Source: JAFDVL01 sp031409955 (GTDB taxonomy: Bacteria; Acidobacteriota; Blastocatellia; RBC074). From it: DNA of 64,000 bases. Below the pieces are notes generated by a model. The model saw nothing but the letters and a program-made list of their open reading frames with translations, ran no database searches and was not told the DNA's origin. A program made the translations under genes and the position numbers. Positions 8,858-16,742 of the stretch are shown here, one piece after another (the first letter of the stretch is position 1; each line of letters opens with the position of its first letter). The DNA lies in NCBI GenBank assembly GCA_031409955.1, contig JANNYF010000112.1:30366-94365 (forward strand), given 5' to 3'.

Positions 8858-8937
8858 CGAAGCCAGAAACAATGAAAAGGCGCGGCACGCACGTCAGCCG
8901 ACTACCGACTGCCGACTACCTTTTCTGAGGAACATTT

Positions 8938-10083
8938 ATGCCGCAACCACAAAAGTCAGCTTTGGCCGGGATTCGGGTGGGGTTATTAGTCCTGGCCGCC
9001 ATCGCAATCTTGATCCTGACCATCTTCGCCGTCAGCGGTGACATCACGTTGTTTCGCAAAAAAACCATCGTGCGAACCTTTATGTCGAACGTGGATGGCT
9101 TGCACAAAGGGGCCGAAGTGCGCCTCTCCGGCGTCAAAATCGGCAGCGTCACACAGATCAATTTCAATCCGCAGATTCCCGCCGATGACAAAGCCGCTGA
9201 CCTCATCGAAATCGTGATGGAGATCAACGGCAAGATCAACGAGATTGACGCCATTCAACGCATTCGCACCGACTCCATCGCCGTGCTGAAAGGCGCAGGC
9301 GTGCTGGGCGACAACATCATTGACATCTCGCCCGGCACAACCAAAGGCCAGGCCATTCAAAACAACGCGTTGGTCAAAAGCTACGCCAACAAAAGCGTCG
9401 GCGACATCATCAACGCGTCCAAAACCGCGATGGACAATTTGAACGTCATCACCGACAACATCAAAGACGTGACCGCCAACATCAAACAAGGCGAAGGCAG
9501 CATCGGGCGCTTTTTGAAAGACGACACGATTTATACCAACCTCAACAAAACCGTCCTGCAAGGCCAGGCGTTGATGGAATCCATTCGCAAAGGCGAAGGC
9601 ACGGCAGGCAAAATCATCAGCGACCCTACGCTCTACAACAAAGCCAACGAACTCGTCATCAGCTTCAAAGCAACCTCCGAACAAGTCCAAGCCGCCTTAG
9701 CCGAAGTCCGCGCAGGCAAAGGCACCGTCGGCAAATTGCTCAAAGACGAAGAACTGTACAATCGCGCCCAAAGCCTGATCACCAAATTTGAGGCGACCGC
9801 CGACAAGCTCGACGCCACCATCGCCAAAGTCAATCGCGGCGAAGGCACCGTCGGCAAGCTGCTGCACGAAGACAAATTGTATGAAGAGTTCCGCGAATCC
9901 CTAGCCAAAATTCGCACCTTGACCAATGGCTTGGAGAAAGGCGAAGGCACGGCAGGCAAGCTGCTGAAAGACGAAACACTCTATCGCAACCTGAATGAAA
10001 CGACGACGGAGATGACGAAACTGTTGTACGATCTGCGCCAGAATCCGAAGAAGTATTTGGATATTAAAGTGCGGGTGTTTTAG
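8938..10083 (+). CDS. mlaD: MCE-domain protein MlaD with C-terminal GEGTxGKLL repeats
   Basis: A 381-residue lipid-binding subunit anchored by one helix (about 11-33), followed by an MCE domain (about 43-135, VDGLHKGAEVRLSGVKIGSV). The C-terminal half is a predicted long helix carrying five copies of a motif close to GEGTxGKLLxDExLY, at about 185, 219, 260, 301 and 335. The spacings are 34, 41, 41 and 34 residues and differ by exactly seven, which suggests a coiled coil. In known MCE proteins the C-terminal helices build a needle-like lipid tunnel, and this region probably does the same. The ribosome site is TGAGGAAC before the ATG at 8938. The last 103 bases are duplicated at 10783-10885. 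Confidence 0.92.
   Translation: MPQPQKSALAGIRVGLLVLAAIAILILTIFAVSGDITLFRKKTIVRTFMSNVDGLHKGAEVRLSGVKIGSVTQINFNPQIPADDKAADLIEIVMEINGKINEIDAIQRIRTDSIAVLKGAGVLGDNIIDISPGTTKGQAIQNNALVKSYANKSVGDIINASKTAMDNLNVITDNIKDVTANIKQGEGSIGRFLKDDTIYTNLNKTVLQGQALMESIRKGEGTAGKIISDPTLYNKANELVISFKATSEQVQAALAEVRAGKGTVGKLLKDEELYNRAQSLITKFEATADKLDATIAKVNRGEGTVGKLLHEDKLYEEFRESLAKIRTLTNGLEKGEGTAGKLLKDETLYRNLNETTTEMTKLLYDLRQNPKKYLDIKVRVF
9981..10083 (+). repeat. mlaD 3' end, copy 1 of a 103-base duplication
   Basis: The final 103 bases of mlaD recur at 10783-10885, on the far side of a toxin-antitoxin pair. I count six differences within the coding part, all synonymous. Similarity continues a few bases past the stop codon (TCGGACAACG versus CCGAACAACA). 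Confidence 0.9.
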
Positions 10084-10114
10084 TCGGACAACGCATTAGT
10101 TAGGATCAGAAATT

Positions 10115-10336
10115 ATGAGTGTAGTTGAAATCATTCAGCAAAAGGTTTTCCAGTTGCCGCCGCAAGCACAAGCGCAAGTGTTGGCGCTGATTGAGCAATT
10201 TGAAGCAAGCTACCAAGCCAAAGAGAACCCAGCGATGGATTATCCGTTGGATTTATTGGCGGAAATTGCAATTGATGGCCCGGCTGATCTTGCCGCACGG
10301 CACGATTTTTACGCGCACAGCAAAGCAGAGGAATAA
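10115..10336 (+). CDS. Antitoxin-like small protein (DUF2281-like) of a PIN toxin pair
   Basis: A 73-residue protein. Its start, VEIIQQKVFQLPPQAQAQVL, resembles the DUF2281-type antitoxins found beside PIN-domain toxins (a short helical N-terminus followed by a flexible toxin-binding tail). It lies 6 bases upstream of the PIN gene, which supports a toxin-antitoxin role: the antitoxin would bind and neutralise the PIN nuclease and repress the operon. The ribosome site is AGGATCAG before the ATG. The pair lies between two copies of the mlaD 3' end. The family call rests on a short stretch and on context. Confidence 0.7.
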   Translation: MSVVEIIQQKVFQLPPQAQAQVLALIEQFEASYQAKENPAMDYPLDLLAEIAIDGPADLAARHDFYAHSKAEE

Positions 10337-10342
10337 ACCAGC

Positions 10343-10765
10343 GTGCTTACCGCCCCGATTTTTATTGATACCGGATATGTCTATGCGTTGATAAATTCGC
10401 GCGATCAATGGCACGAAAAAGCGATGGAATGGCGGCGCAACATCAGCGCGGAAAAAAGTGTTTTATTGACGACTGAATTTATTCTGGCTGAAATTGCCGA
10501 TGGCCTCGCTGCCGTGAGTTTTCGCCAAGCCGCCGTACAAACGATTCGTGTTTTAGCCACCAGTCCCTTTGTCCAAATCATTCCCGCTACATCTGAACTT
10601 TTTCAGGCAGGATTGGCTCTTTATGAAAGCCGTTCGGACAAAGATTGGGGACTAACGGATTGCATCTCTTTTGTGGTTATGACCGAACACAACTTGACGG
10701 AAGCTTTGACGACCGATGACCACTTTCGCCAAGCTGGATTTCGCCCGTTATTACTGGAGCTTTAG
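10343..10765 (+). CDS. PIN-domain ribonuclease toxin (VapC-like)
   Basis: A 140-residue PIN-domain protein with the acidic residues expected of a metal-dependent RNase: D9 in IFIDTGYVYAL, E45/E50 in TTEFILAEIADGL, D99/D106 in SDKDWGLTDCISF and D125/D126 in LTTDDHF. Family members cleave RNA and stop growth when not bound by their antitoxin. The start is GTG at 10343, 6 bases after the antitoxin stop. Length is normal (130-145). The target is unknown. Confidence 0.88.
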   Translation: MLTAPIFIDTGYVYALINSRDQWHEKAMEWRRNISAEKSVLLTTEFILAEIADGLAAVSFRQAAVQTIRVLATSPFVQIIPATSELFQAGLALYESRSDKDWGLTDCISFVVMTEHNLTEALTTDDHFRQAGFRPLLLEL

Positions 10766-10782
10766 CCTTCCCAACGAACGAC

Positions 10783-10885
10783 CTATCGCAACCTAAATGA
10801 AACGACGACGGAGATGACGAAGCTGCTGTATGATCTGCGCCAGAATCCGAAGAAATATTTGGATATTAAAGTGCGCGTGTTTTAG
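10783..10885 (+). pseudogene. Second, partial copy of the mlaD 3' end
   Basis: It encodes the last 33 residues of MlaD plus the stop codon, with no start. All six differences from the mlaD end are synonymous (for example CTG/CTA, AAA/AAG, CGG/CGC). A decaying local duplicate would also collect amino-acid changes. The pattern instead suggests that the two copies diverged in separate working genes and were brought together when the toxin-antitoxin pair arrived. Confidence 0.85.
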
Positions 10886-10997
10886 CCGAACAACACGTTC
10901 ACCGTGCCGCGTTGTAGTATTGAAAGAAATCTGCCGCACCGACTACGCGGCTATGGTGGAACAGATGTTCGACGTAACGATTACAGTTCACCACGCA

Positions 10998-11501
10998 TTA
11001 TTTTCTACCCTCTTCCATGATGGAAATGGTTTTCTGCTGTCTGCTGAGAGGATCAATAGTGAAGCGAATTTTCGCCTCTTGATTATCCCGCCTAACAAAT
11101 GAAGCAGAATGATGTTTGTAATATTCTGGATCGTCAGGCCCATCAGAAACCTGTGCCATATCAGGAGGAGGAATTTGATCAAAACTGGTTTTTATCGAAA
11201 CAAACAAGTTAATTGGTAATGGATATTTTGTCGCTAATTTACGCGAGAGTCGAACCAAATTTTCCTCATTAAAGCAACGTTCGTCCATCAGGATGTCAAT
11301 TTCGCGCCGAGATAATTTAGGATCATTTTCATCGCCGTGCGTTTCATTATGGTAAATGACGTAGTTTAGCGGTTTCGCAGGCCTGGAGGATTGTTGTAGT
11401 GCGTAAGAGTTTGTTTCAGAGTGACCTCTTTTCGTGTGATCTGGCTTAACAACAGCGACAACAGCCAGCATACTAACCAAGCAGATTAAGAGTCTTGCCA
11501 T
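10998..11501 (-). CDS. Secreted protein of unknown function, paralogous to the gene at 17962
   Basis: About 167 residues with a signal peptide (MARLLICLVSMLAVVAVV). I prefer the ATG at 11501 because it starts the signal peptide; the longer frame to 11567 adds a basic stretch. A conserved core, FNEENLVRLSRKLATKYP, aligns with YSRENLIRLWRYYCEKYP in the product of 17962-18435. In both proteins it is followed by a FVR/IIR segment and a terminal EAKIRFTIDP/ENELMLYYPD strand. The two therefore form a small family. It is more AT-rich than its neighbours. Function unknown. Confidence 0.6.
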   Translation of the reverse strand: MARLLICLVSMLAVVAVVKPDHTKRGHSETNSYALQQSSRPAKPLNYVIYHNETHGDENDPKLSRREIDILMDERCFNEENLVRLSRKLATKYPLPINLFVSIKTSFDQIPPPDMAQVSDGPDDPEYYKHHSASFVRRDNQEAKIRFTIDPLSRQQKTISIMEEGRK

Positions 11502-11885
11502 ATTCTTTCCCTTATCAGTCGAACGATGAGTTTTGCGGGGCGCGCCTGTCACCTTGGCATTTATCACAACCCTCCTTGGCGCGACTCCGCAACAATGGAT
11601 GTTATGTTTCGTTGGCTTGCCACTGCAACCTTTGGTTAGGCGAAGCTGTCTGATTTCTGAATGCGCCTTCCGCCACGAACCGCGTCCCGCCTGTAGTTTT
11701 GACTAGCAGATACTTTCGGCGGCGGGCAAGGTGAGTTCCTAACGACGTGGCGCGTGCCGACAGTTATACTTTGTAAAGATCAAGTCTAAGTCTTTCTGTT
11801 TACTTGCGGAGACATAATGGTGGAGTTGAGCCGCACGCTTTACAGCGACGGCTAACCGAACGCTTTAAGCGCGTCGGCTCCAACG

Positions 11886-11956
11886 ACATGTTGGTGTTTT
11901 TGCGGAGACTACGAATTTTGCAACTGAAAAGTTCTCTCCGCAAAACACCAACATGT
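11886..11956. repeat. Inverted repeat with about 22-base arms
   Basis: ACATGTTGGTG..TGCGGAGA (11886-11908) pairs with TCTCCGCA..CACCAACATGT (11935-11956), with a single extra T in the left arm. The 26-base loop is AT-rich. No coding sequence is present. Confidence 0.8.
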
Positions 11957-11974
11957 AATTAGACTGCAACCCAA

Positions 11975-12034
11975 GATTTCTACTATAAGAAACAAGTTTC
12001 TCATACCAGAAACTTGTTTCTTATAGTAGAAATC
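11975..12034. repeat. Perfect 27-base inverted repeat with 6-base loop
   Basis: The arm 11975-12001 (starting GATTTCTACTATAAG) pairs without mismatch with 12008-12034, around the loop CATACC. The arms contain AGAAAC/GTTTCT sub-palindromes. Because it is AT-rich and lacks a T-tract it does not look like an ordinary terminator. A separate perfect palindrome, CAAGAAATATTTCTTG, follows at 12050-12065. Confidence 0.9.
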
Positions 12035-12049
12035 TGGAAGTTTCTATTA

Positions 12050-12065
12050 CAAGAAATATTTCTTG
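12050..12065. repeat. Perfect 16-base palindrome CAAGAAATATTTCTTG
   Basis: A self-complementary 16-mer 15 bases beyond the 27-base inverted repeat. It shares the AGAAA/TTTCT half-site. It could be an operator or part of a longer cruciform element. Confidence 0.6.
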
Positions 12066-12427
12066 CCTAGTTTTTATCGTATCCTCAATAACTGATTGGC
12101 TTGGCTGAAAAAAGATAGTCAAACCCAATAATGTACTTTCTCTGGCTGTTTATAAGTTACTTCTTTCGCACTTAACATCCGTTTTCGGTGAAGCGAACCG
12201 GAGGACTTGATTACTACGGCTTTTACAGTGAAACGGGGCGGACTATAGCATCGCGGGCAAACGCCGCGCAATCCTTTTTTCGCGGTGTGTGACAGGGTTG
12301 TCGTGGTGATCGCGGCAGCGTTTGAGTGAGCGAAAGGATTGGAAGGACAAAAGCGCGGACGCACTGGAACTATCGGAACGCATGATCAACGCGATTGGAT
12401 TTTTGCTGGATGGGCGATGGAGAGCAG

Positions 12428-13348
12428 TCAATTCAACACTCGCGCCAACCACGCCTCCAAATCGTCTATCACTTCCTGCCGATTGATTTCGTTGAGCAGT
12501 TCGTGGCGGCCCTCGGCATAAAGTTTGGACGTCACATTCGTTAAGCCCGCTGCTTTGTATTCCTGTGCCAAACGCTCAGCGCCTTTTCCCTGCGCACAGA
12601 CGGGGTCCAGACTGCCGGCCAAAATGTAAAGCGGGAAGGTTTGCCGAATCAGCCGCTTGTGCGCAGGCGTGGCCAATTGACTGATGCCATCCAGAAAATC
12701 TACCCACAATTGCGTCGTACTAAGGAAGCCACAACGCGCGTCGTTGAAATACAATTTGACTTCCGCAGCATCGCGGCTGAGCCAATCAAACGGCGTTTCG
12801 GCGGGCGCGAAGGCTTCATTGAATTTGCCAAAGGTCAGCGAGTTGATAAATTGACTGCGGCCCCGTTTGCCAAGCCGCAAGCGTTCCGCCCGGGCAATCG
12901 CACGCCCAACCTGCGCCAACCTACTTGGCTTGCCGTTGGGCGCGGATAGAATCGCGGCAGTCAGCAATTTTGGATGTTCATAAATGAGTTGCTGCGTGAG
13001 GTACGAACCCAGGCTGTGCCCCAATAAAATCAGGGGAACCCCGCGATGCTCTTGCGCTTCGACGGCCAGCATTTCGGCGACATCCAACACGACGCGATTC
13101 CATCCATTCTGTTCCGCAAAAAACCCTAACTCATCTTGCGACCTGGCGGTTTGTCCGTGTCCGCGCATATCGTTGGCATAGACCGCATAGCCGTACGAGT
13201 TCAGCGCTTTCGCAGTGCGGCCATAGCGTCCGGCGTGTTCAGCTAAGCCGTGCGCGATGTGAATGACGGCGCGCGGCGGCGAAACGGGTTCCCATTTGTA
13301 AGCGGCAAGGGCTGTACCGTCTGAAGCGGTGAAGGTGAAGGCAGTCAT
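12428..13348 (-). CDS. Alpha/beta hydrolase, monoacylglycerol lipase-like
   Basis: A 306-residue serine hydrolase of the monoglyceride lipase/lysophospholipase family (Hydrolase_4). The nucleophile elbow is LLGHSLGS, the catalytic Asp lies in ILAGSLDPVC, and the His lies in EGRHELLNE, the usual MGL triad. The HG motif IAHGLAEHAGRY and NDMRGHGQT are typical. There is no signal peptide, so the protein is probably cytoplasmic. Family members release fatty acids from monoacylglycerols or lysophospholipids; the true substrate is not visible. It is transcribed alone, and an inverted repeat (13365-13421) separates it from the upstream MFS gene. Confidence 0.88.
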   Translation of the reverse strand: MTAFTFTASDGTALAAYKWEPVSPPRAVIHIAHGLAEHAGRYGRTAKALNSYGYAVYANDMRGHGQTARSQDELGFFAEQNGWNRVVLDVAEMLAVEAQEHRGVPLILLGHSLGSYLTQQLIYEHPKLLTAAILSAPNGKPSRLAQVGRAIARAERLRLGKRGRSQFINSLTFGKFNEAFAPAETPFDWLSRDAAEVKLYFNDARCGFLSTTQLWVDFLDGISQLATPAHKRLIRQTFPLYILAGSLDPVCAQGKGAERLAQEYKAAGLTNVTSKLYAEGRHELLNEINRQEVIDDLEAWLARVLN

Positions 13349-13364
13349 AATTCAGTTAGCGCTG

Positions 13365-13421
13365 CACGTAGTAGCAAATTTATTGGCTCCGCCAAAAAGC
13401 GAATGAATTCGCTACTACGTG
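13365..13421. repeat. Inverted repeat CACGTAGTAGC..GCTACTACGTG
   Basis: The 20-base arms at 13365-13384 and 13402-13421 pair with two mismatches; the 17-base loop contains GGCTCCGCC. It looks like a dispersed intergenic palindrome lying between two minus-strand genes. Confidence 0.75.
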
Positions 13422-13458
13422 TTTGCGCATCTCCATTGCGTTACCGCTCGCTGTACCG

Positions 13459-14685
13459 TTAGGCTATCTGCTCGGCTGTCCTTGATTTCTTTTCCGAAAA
13501 GAACAACACAAACAAGATCAGCACCACGATGGCAATCCCCGCTGGAACCAACCACACCGAAGTCCAGTTGTACGTTACTTTGCCCGTCGCATCCACGCCG
13601 GTTTTGTACATATCCAGCACGATGCCCGACAGCTTCGAACCAATACCCATCCCGACGCCATACGTCGCCAATGTAATCAACCCTTGCGCCGATGCTTTGA
13701 TCTTGTCGCCTGCTTTGTTATCTGTGTAAATCTGTCCGGTCACAAAGAAAAAGTCATAACAGATGCCGTGCAGCACGATGCCCAAATACAGCATCCATTC
13801 GGTCGAATTCGCATCGCCATAGCCGAAGCAGAAGAAGCGCACGATCCACGCGACCAAGCCAATGATGAGCATTTTCTTGACGCCGAATTTGCTGTACGCC
13901 AGCGGCAGCAGGAGCATGAAGAATACTTCCGACGCCTGCCCCAACGACATTTTATTTTCCACGTTCGTCATGCCGGAATCTGTCAGCGAAGGATTCGCCA
14001 TCGCGTAGTAAAACGACAGCGGAATACAGATCAACACCGATGAGATGAAGAAAGTCAGGAACGAACGATCCTTGAATAACACGAACGCATCGGCTCCGAT
14101 GATTTGTCCGAAGGTCGCACTTTGGCCTTTGGCTTTGGGCGGCGTATCAGGCAGGAAGAAACAGTAGATGCCCAAAATCACCGACGTCACCATCGCAATT
14201 TGAAAGATGGTGACTTTATCGCCGACCGCCATCCAACCCACGATATTCGTGACCACAATCCAGGAAATCGTACCGAGTACACGAATCGCGGGAAACTCTT
14301 TTTCCGGGCTTTTCATTTGCCGCATCGCAATCGCCGTGGATAAAGCCAGCGTGGGCGCGAAACACAAGGTATACGCCAGGATGTACCAGAAAAATGTGCC
14401 GCCCTCTTTGACCTGCGTCAGGAAAAACAAAATCGCCGCGCCGAGTAAATTCAGAACGCCCATCAGCTTTTGCGCTGCGAAATATCGGTCTGCAATTAGG
14501 CCAATAAAAAACGGAGCGACGATGTTCGCAATTGAAAACGCCGTGTAGGCGTTGCCAACTTGATCGCCGGTCGCTTTGACTTCGGGCGAGAGCAAATATT
14601 TGCTCATCTGCCCATACCACGCTCCCCACATAAAGAATTGGAGGAACATCATAATCATCAGTTGAATTCGGGTGCTTTGCTTCAT
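13459..14685 (-). CDS. MFS transporter of the nucleoside:H+ symporter (NupG) family
   Basis: 408 residues with twelve predicted membrane segments. The start (MMFLQFFMWGAWYGQMSKYL) and FSIANIVAPFFIGLIADRYF are characteristic of the NupG/XapB-like nucleoside:H+ symporters, as is the pattern of A/G-rich helices in the C-terminal half (VLHGICYDFFFVTGQIYTD). Family proteins import nucleosides with protons, but relatives in this phylum are often annotated only as MFS sugar or nucleoside carriers. The gene stands alone on the minus strand. Confidence 0.85.
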   Translation of the reverse strand: MKQSTRIQLMIMMFLQFFMWGAWYGQMSKYLLSPEVKATGDQVGNAYTAFSIANIVAPFFIGLIADRYFAAQKLMGVLNLLGAAILFFLTQVKEGGTFFWYILAYTLCFAPTLALSTAIAMRQMKSPEKEFPAIRVLGTISWIVVTNIVGWMAVGDKVTIFQIAMVTSVILGIYCFFLPDTPPKAKGQSATFGQIIGADAFVLFKDRSFLTFFISSVLICIPLSFYYAMANPSLTDSGMTNVENKMSLGQASEVFFMLLLPLAYSKFGVKKMLIIGLVAWIVRFFCFGYGDANSTEWMLYLGIVLHGICYDFFFVTGQIYTDNKAGDKIKASAQGLITLATYGVGMGIGSKLSGIVLDMYKTGVDATGKVTYNWTSVWLVPAGIAIVVLILFVLFFSEKKSRTAEQIA

Positions 14686-14863
14686 AGGTTTTGAAGTGAG
14701 TTGGGGTTCGTGAAAACCAATTGTTCTGTTGTTGTTTCGTTATGCGAAAACCGCAGCGCATCGCCAGGAATCAGGGAGGTGCGGAAAGACTCGCAGAGTG
14801 TAGCGCAGCAAAAGGAAAACGGGAATGACTGCTGGTGATTTCGTTAGGGGCATTTAGTTTTCA

Positions 14864-14944
14864 GCAGATGACGCGGATAGAGCGGATCAGCGCGGATCAG
14901 GCTTAGACAAATCAGCGTCAATCCGCCTCATCCGCGTCATCTGC
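14864..14944. repeat. Inverted repeat GCAGATGACGCGGAT..ATCCGCGTCATCTGC
   Basis: Perfect 15-base arms (14864-14878 and 14930-14944). The interior holds further GCGGATCAG units, giving a partly tandem structure. It is a dispersed palindrome between divergent genes. Confidence 0.8.
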
Positions 14945-15020
14945 GGTCTATTCACCGGAATGAATCGCCACTGATTCCGCAACATTGTGCTTTGCGCAGA
15001 CCTCCGGCATCATAAATGCC

Positions 15021-15878
15021 ATGGAACCGATTTCACATTTTTACTATTCGCATCGCTTGAAATTGCAATTTTGGGATTGGGGAACCGAAGGCAAACCCAC
15101 GATGATTCTGGTACACGGCGGCCTGGATCACGCGCGCAATTGGGATTGGGTGGCGCGAATCTTGCGCGAACATTTTCATGTGTATGCGCTCGACCTGCGC
15201 GGCCATGGCAACAGCCAACAAGCGCCGGGTGCGCTCTACACGTTGGCCGAACATGTGCTGGATTTATCGGCGCTCGTGGATGTCATCAGCGATTTTCCGG
15301 TGTATCTGGTCGGCCATAGTTTGGGCGGCAACATCGTGTTGCATTACTCCGGCATTTATCCCGACCGTGTGAAAAAGCTGGTGGCAATTGAAGGTCTCGG
15401 CTTTCCGATGGGGCATCGGTTGAATCGCCCGTTTCCTGATCGTCTGCGCGATTGGATCGAGAACGTGCGCAAAGGCGAACAGCGCGAAGTCAAAAGCTAT
15501 CCGAATCTCGACTCCGCCGTCGCGCGCATGAAAGAGGTAAACCCGCATTTGCCAGAAGAAATCGCGCGCCATTTGACCCTGCACGGCACCAACTGGAATT
15601 CGGATGGATCGCTGACGTGGAAGTTCGATAACTACCTGCGCTTCTTTTCGCCGTATGGAACCAACCCGCAGGATATGACCGAAGTCCTCGGCAACATCGC
15701 TTGCCCGGCCTTATTGTTTTGGGGCAAAGAAAGTTTCTTCTCAAACCCGGAAGAAAGCGGTCTGGCACAAACGATCAAAGACTATCGGTTGGTCGCGGTG
15801 GAGAAAGCCGGACATTGGTTGCATCACGATCAGCTTGATTTATTTTTAGCTGAAACCACCAAGTTTTTACTCGCTTGA
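15021..15878 (+). CDS. Alpha/beta hydrolase
   Basis: A 285-residue alpha/beta-fold hydrolase. It has the oxyanion region VHGGLDHARNWDW, the nucleophile elbow VGHSLGGNI, an acidic residue in ALLFWGKESFFSNPEES and the His in EKAGHWLHHDQ. This matches the epoxide hydrolase/haloalkane dehalogenase-like branch (AB hydrolase 1), with a Ser nucleophile, so an esterase-type reaction is most likely. I chose the ATG at 15021 because homology begins at MEPISHFYY; the frame opens 36 bases earlier. The substrate cannot be read from sequence. Confidence 0.85.
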   Translation: MEPISHFYYSHRLKLQFWDWGTEGKPTMILVHGGLDHARNWDWVARILREHFHVYALDLRGHGNSQQAPGALYTLAEHVLDLSALVDVISDFPVYLVGHSLGGNIVLHYSGIYPDRVKKLVAIEGLGFPMGHRLNRPFPDRLRDWIENVRKGEQREVKSYPNLDSAVARMKEVNPHLPEEIARHLTLHGTNWNSDGSLTWKFDNYLRFFSPYGTNPQDMTEVLGNIACPALLFWGKESFFSNPEESGLAQTIKDYRLVAVEKAGHWLHHDQLDLFLAETTKFLLA

Positions 15879-15935
15879 CAATTCTTTGATGTCGCTCAAA
15901 GCTGTACTCAATGGCTGGCGAATTTGGATACATTT

Positions 15936-16295
15936 ATGGTCGTCACACTCGAAATACCTGATGAATTAGCGACGCGGTTAGGCCCGTTGAAAAACAAGTT
16001 GCCGGAGATTCTGGAGAAGGGGTTGCGCGAAATCAATGCCACCGATCAATTCAGCTATCACGGCGCGGCAGAAGTGTTGGAGTTTTTAGCCAAGCTCCCA
16101 ACCCCTGAAGAAATCATTGCGTTTCGTCCCTCAGCAAAGCTAGAGGCAGAGGTTAGCGACTTACTGGAAAAAAATCGCACCTTTAGACTGACGCCCGAAG
16201 AAAGCCGTCAATGGGAATTGTACGAATACCTGGAACATTTAGTGCGGATGGCAAAGGCTGAAGCGTTTGTCCGCCTCAAACTGAAAGCCGCATGA
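15936..16295 (+). CDS. Small antitoxin-like partner of the downstream HNH protein
   Basis: A 119-residue protein starting MVVTLEIPDELATRLG, then KLPEILEKGLREI. This beta-helix-helix N-terminus resembles the small regulator proteins that precede PIN or HNH genes in toxin-antitoxin-like pairs. The C-terminus is a charged helix (LTPEESRQWELYEYLEHLVRM). Its TGA overlaps the ATG of the HNH gene by 4 bases, so the two are translated together. An ATG at 15936 fits better than the TTG 12 bases upstream. The pairing suggests control of, or binding to, the HNH nuclease. This is inference from layout. Confidence 0.65.
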   Translation: MVVTLEIPDELATRLGPLKNKLPEILEKGLREINATDQFSYHGAAEVLEFLAKLPTPEEIIAFRPSAKLEAEVSDLLEKNRTFRLTPEESRQWELYEYLEHLVRMAKAEAFVRLKLKAA

Positions 16296-16714
16296 GTACC
16301 ACTTACATTCCAGTCGCGCTGCGGCAATTGGTTTATGAACGCGCCAACTGGTGTTGTGAATATTGCCGGATTCCACAAGCCGCAGCCTTGGCAACCCATC
16401 ACGTAGATCACATTATTGCCGAAAAGCATGGAGGACGAACAGACGCCAAAAATCTCGCCTGTTCTTGCGCATTGTGCAATAACCGCAAGGCCAGCGACAT
16501 CTCTTCGGTTGATCCTGAGACAGGAGAGATCGTACCTCTTTTCAATCCACGTTTGGATCAGTGGTCGGAACACCTTCAGATCATGGATGGCGTTATTGTC
16601 CCACTAACATCAACTGGGCGAGTGACTGTTCGTTTGCTTCAACTCAATCGCCCTGAACACATAGAGGAACGGAGGTTACTGCTGAAAGCGGGAATCCTTC
16701 CATCATCAAACTGA
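16292..16714 (+). CDS. HNH endonuclease domain protein
   Basis: A 140-residue HNH nuclease. Zinc ligands are C22-C25 (CEYC) and C59-C62 (CALC). The core is HHVDHIIAEKHGG, with the general-base His at about H40, and N54 and N63 complete the motif. The C-terminal LFNPR..QWSEH and GRVTVRLLQLN segments are typical of a free-standing HNH family common in cyanobacteria and Acidobacteriota. Such proteins cut or nick DNA. It overlaps the upstream small gene by 4 bases. It could be a toxin, a defence nuclease or a homing-type enzyme. No integrase or restriction partner lies nearby. Confidence 0.82.
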   Translation: MSTTYIPVALRQLVYERANWCCEYCRIPQAAALATHHVDHIIAEKHGGRTDAKNLACSCALCNNRKASDISSVDPETGEIVPLFNPRLDQWSEHLQIMDGVIVPLTSTGRVTVRLLQLNRPEHIEERRLLLKAGILPSSN

Positions 16715-16742
16715 AGTTATTGCGATTCAATCTTTCTTCAAA

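Larger units (their letters stand above)
11568..12427. other. Gene-poor stretch with several strong hairpins
   Basis: About 860 bases between a secreted unknown gene and an alpha/beta hydrolase. It contains the inverted repeats at 11886-11956, 11975-12034 and 12050-12065 and an imperfect GTTG..CAAC inverted repeat at about 11827-11885. Short open frames at 12119-12452 occur on both strands but show no family features, and I call none of them. Confidence 0.5.

Noticed and set aside
11581..11960. Integron-like attC sites (GTTAGGC at about 11635, imperfect hairpin at 11827-11885)
   Set aside because: The hairpin begins with GTT and ends with AAC, the reverse of the RYYYAAC..GTTRRRY order of attC. 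No integrase gene or cassette array is near.
12119..12452. Short open frames with CPRC and LELSERMINAIGFLLDG segments
   Set aside because: No family match, no ribosome site, and frames on both strands overlap; probably chance or decayed DNA.
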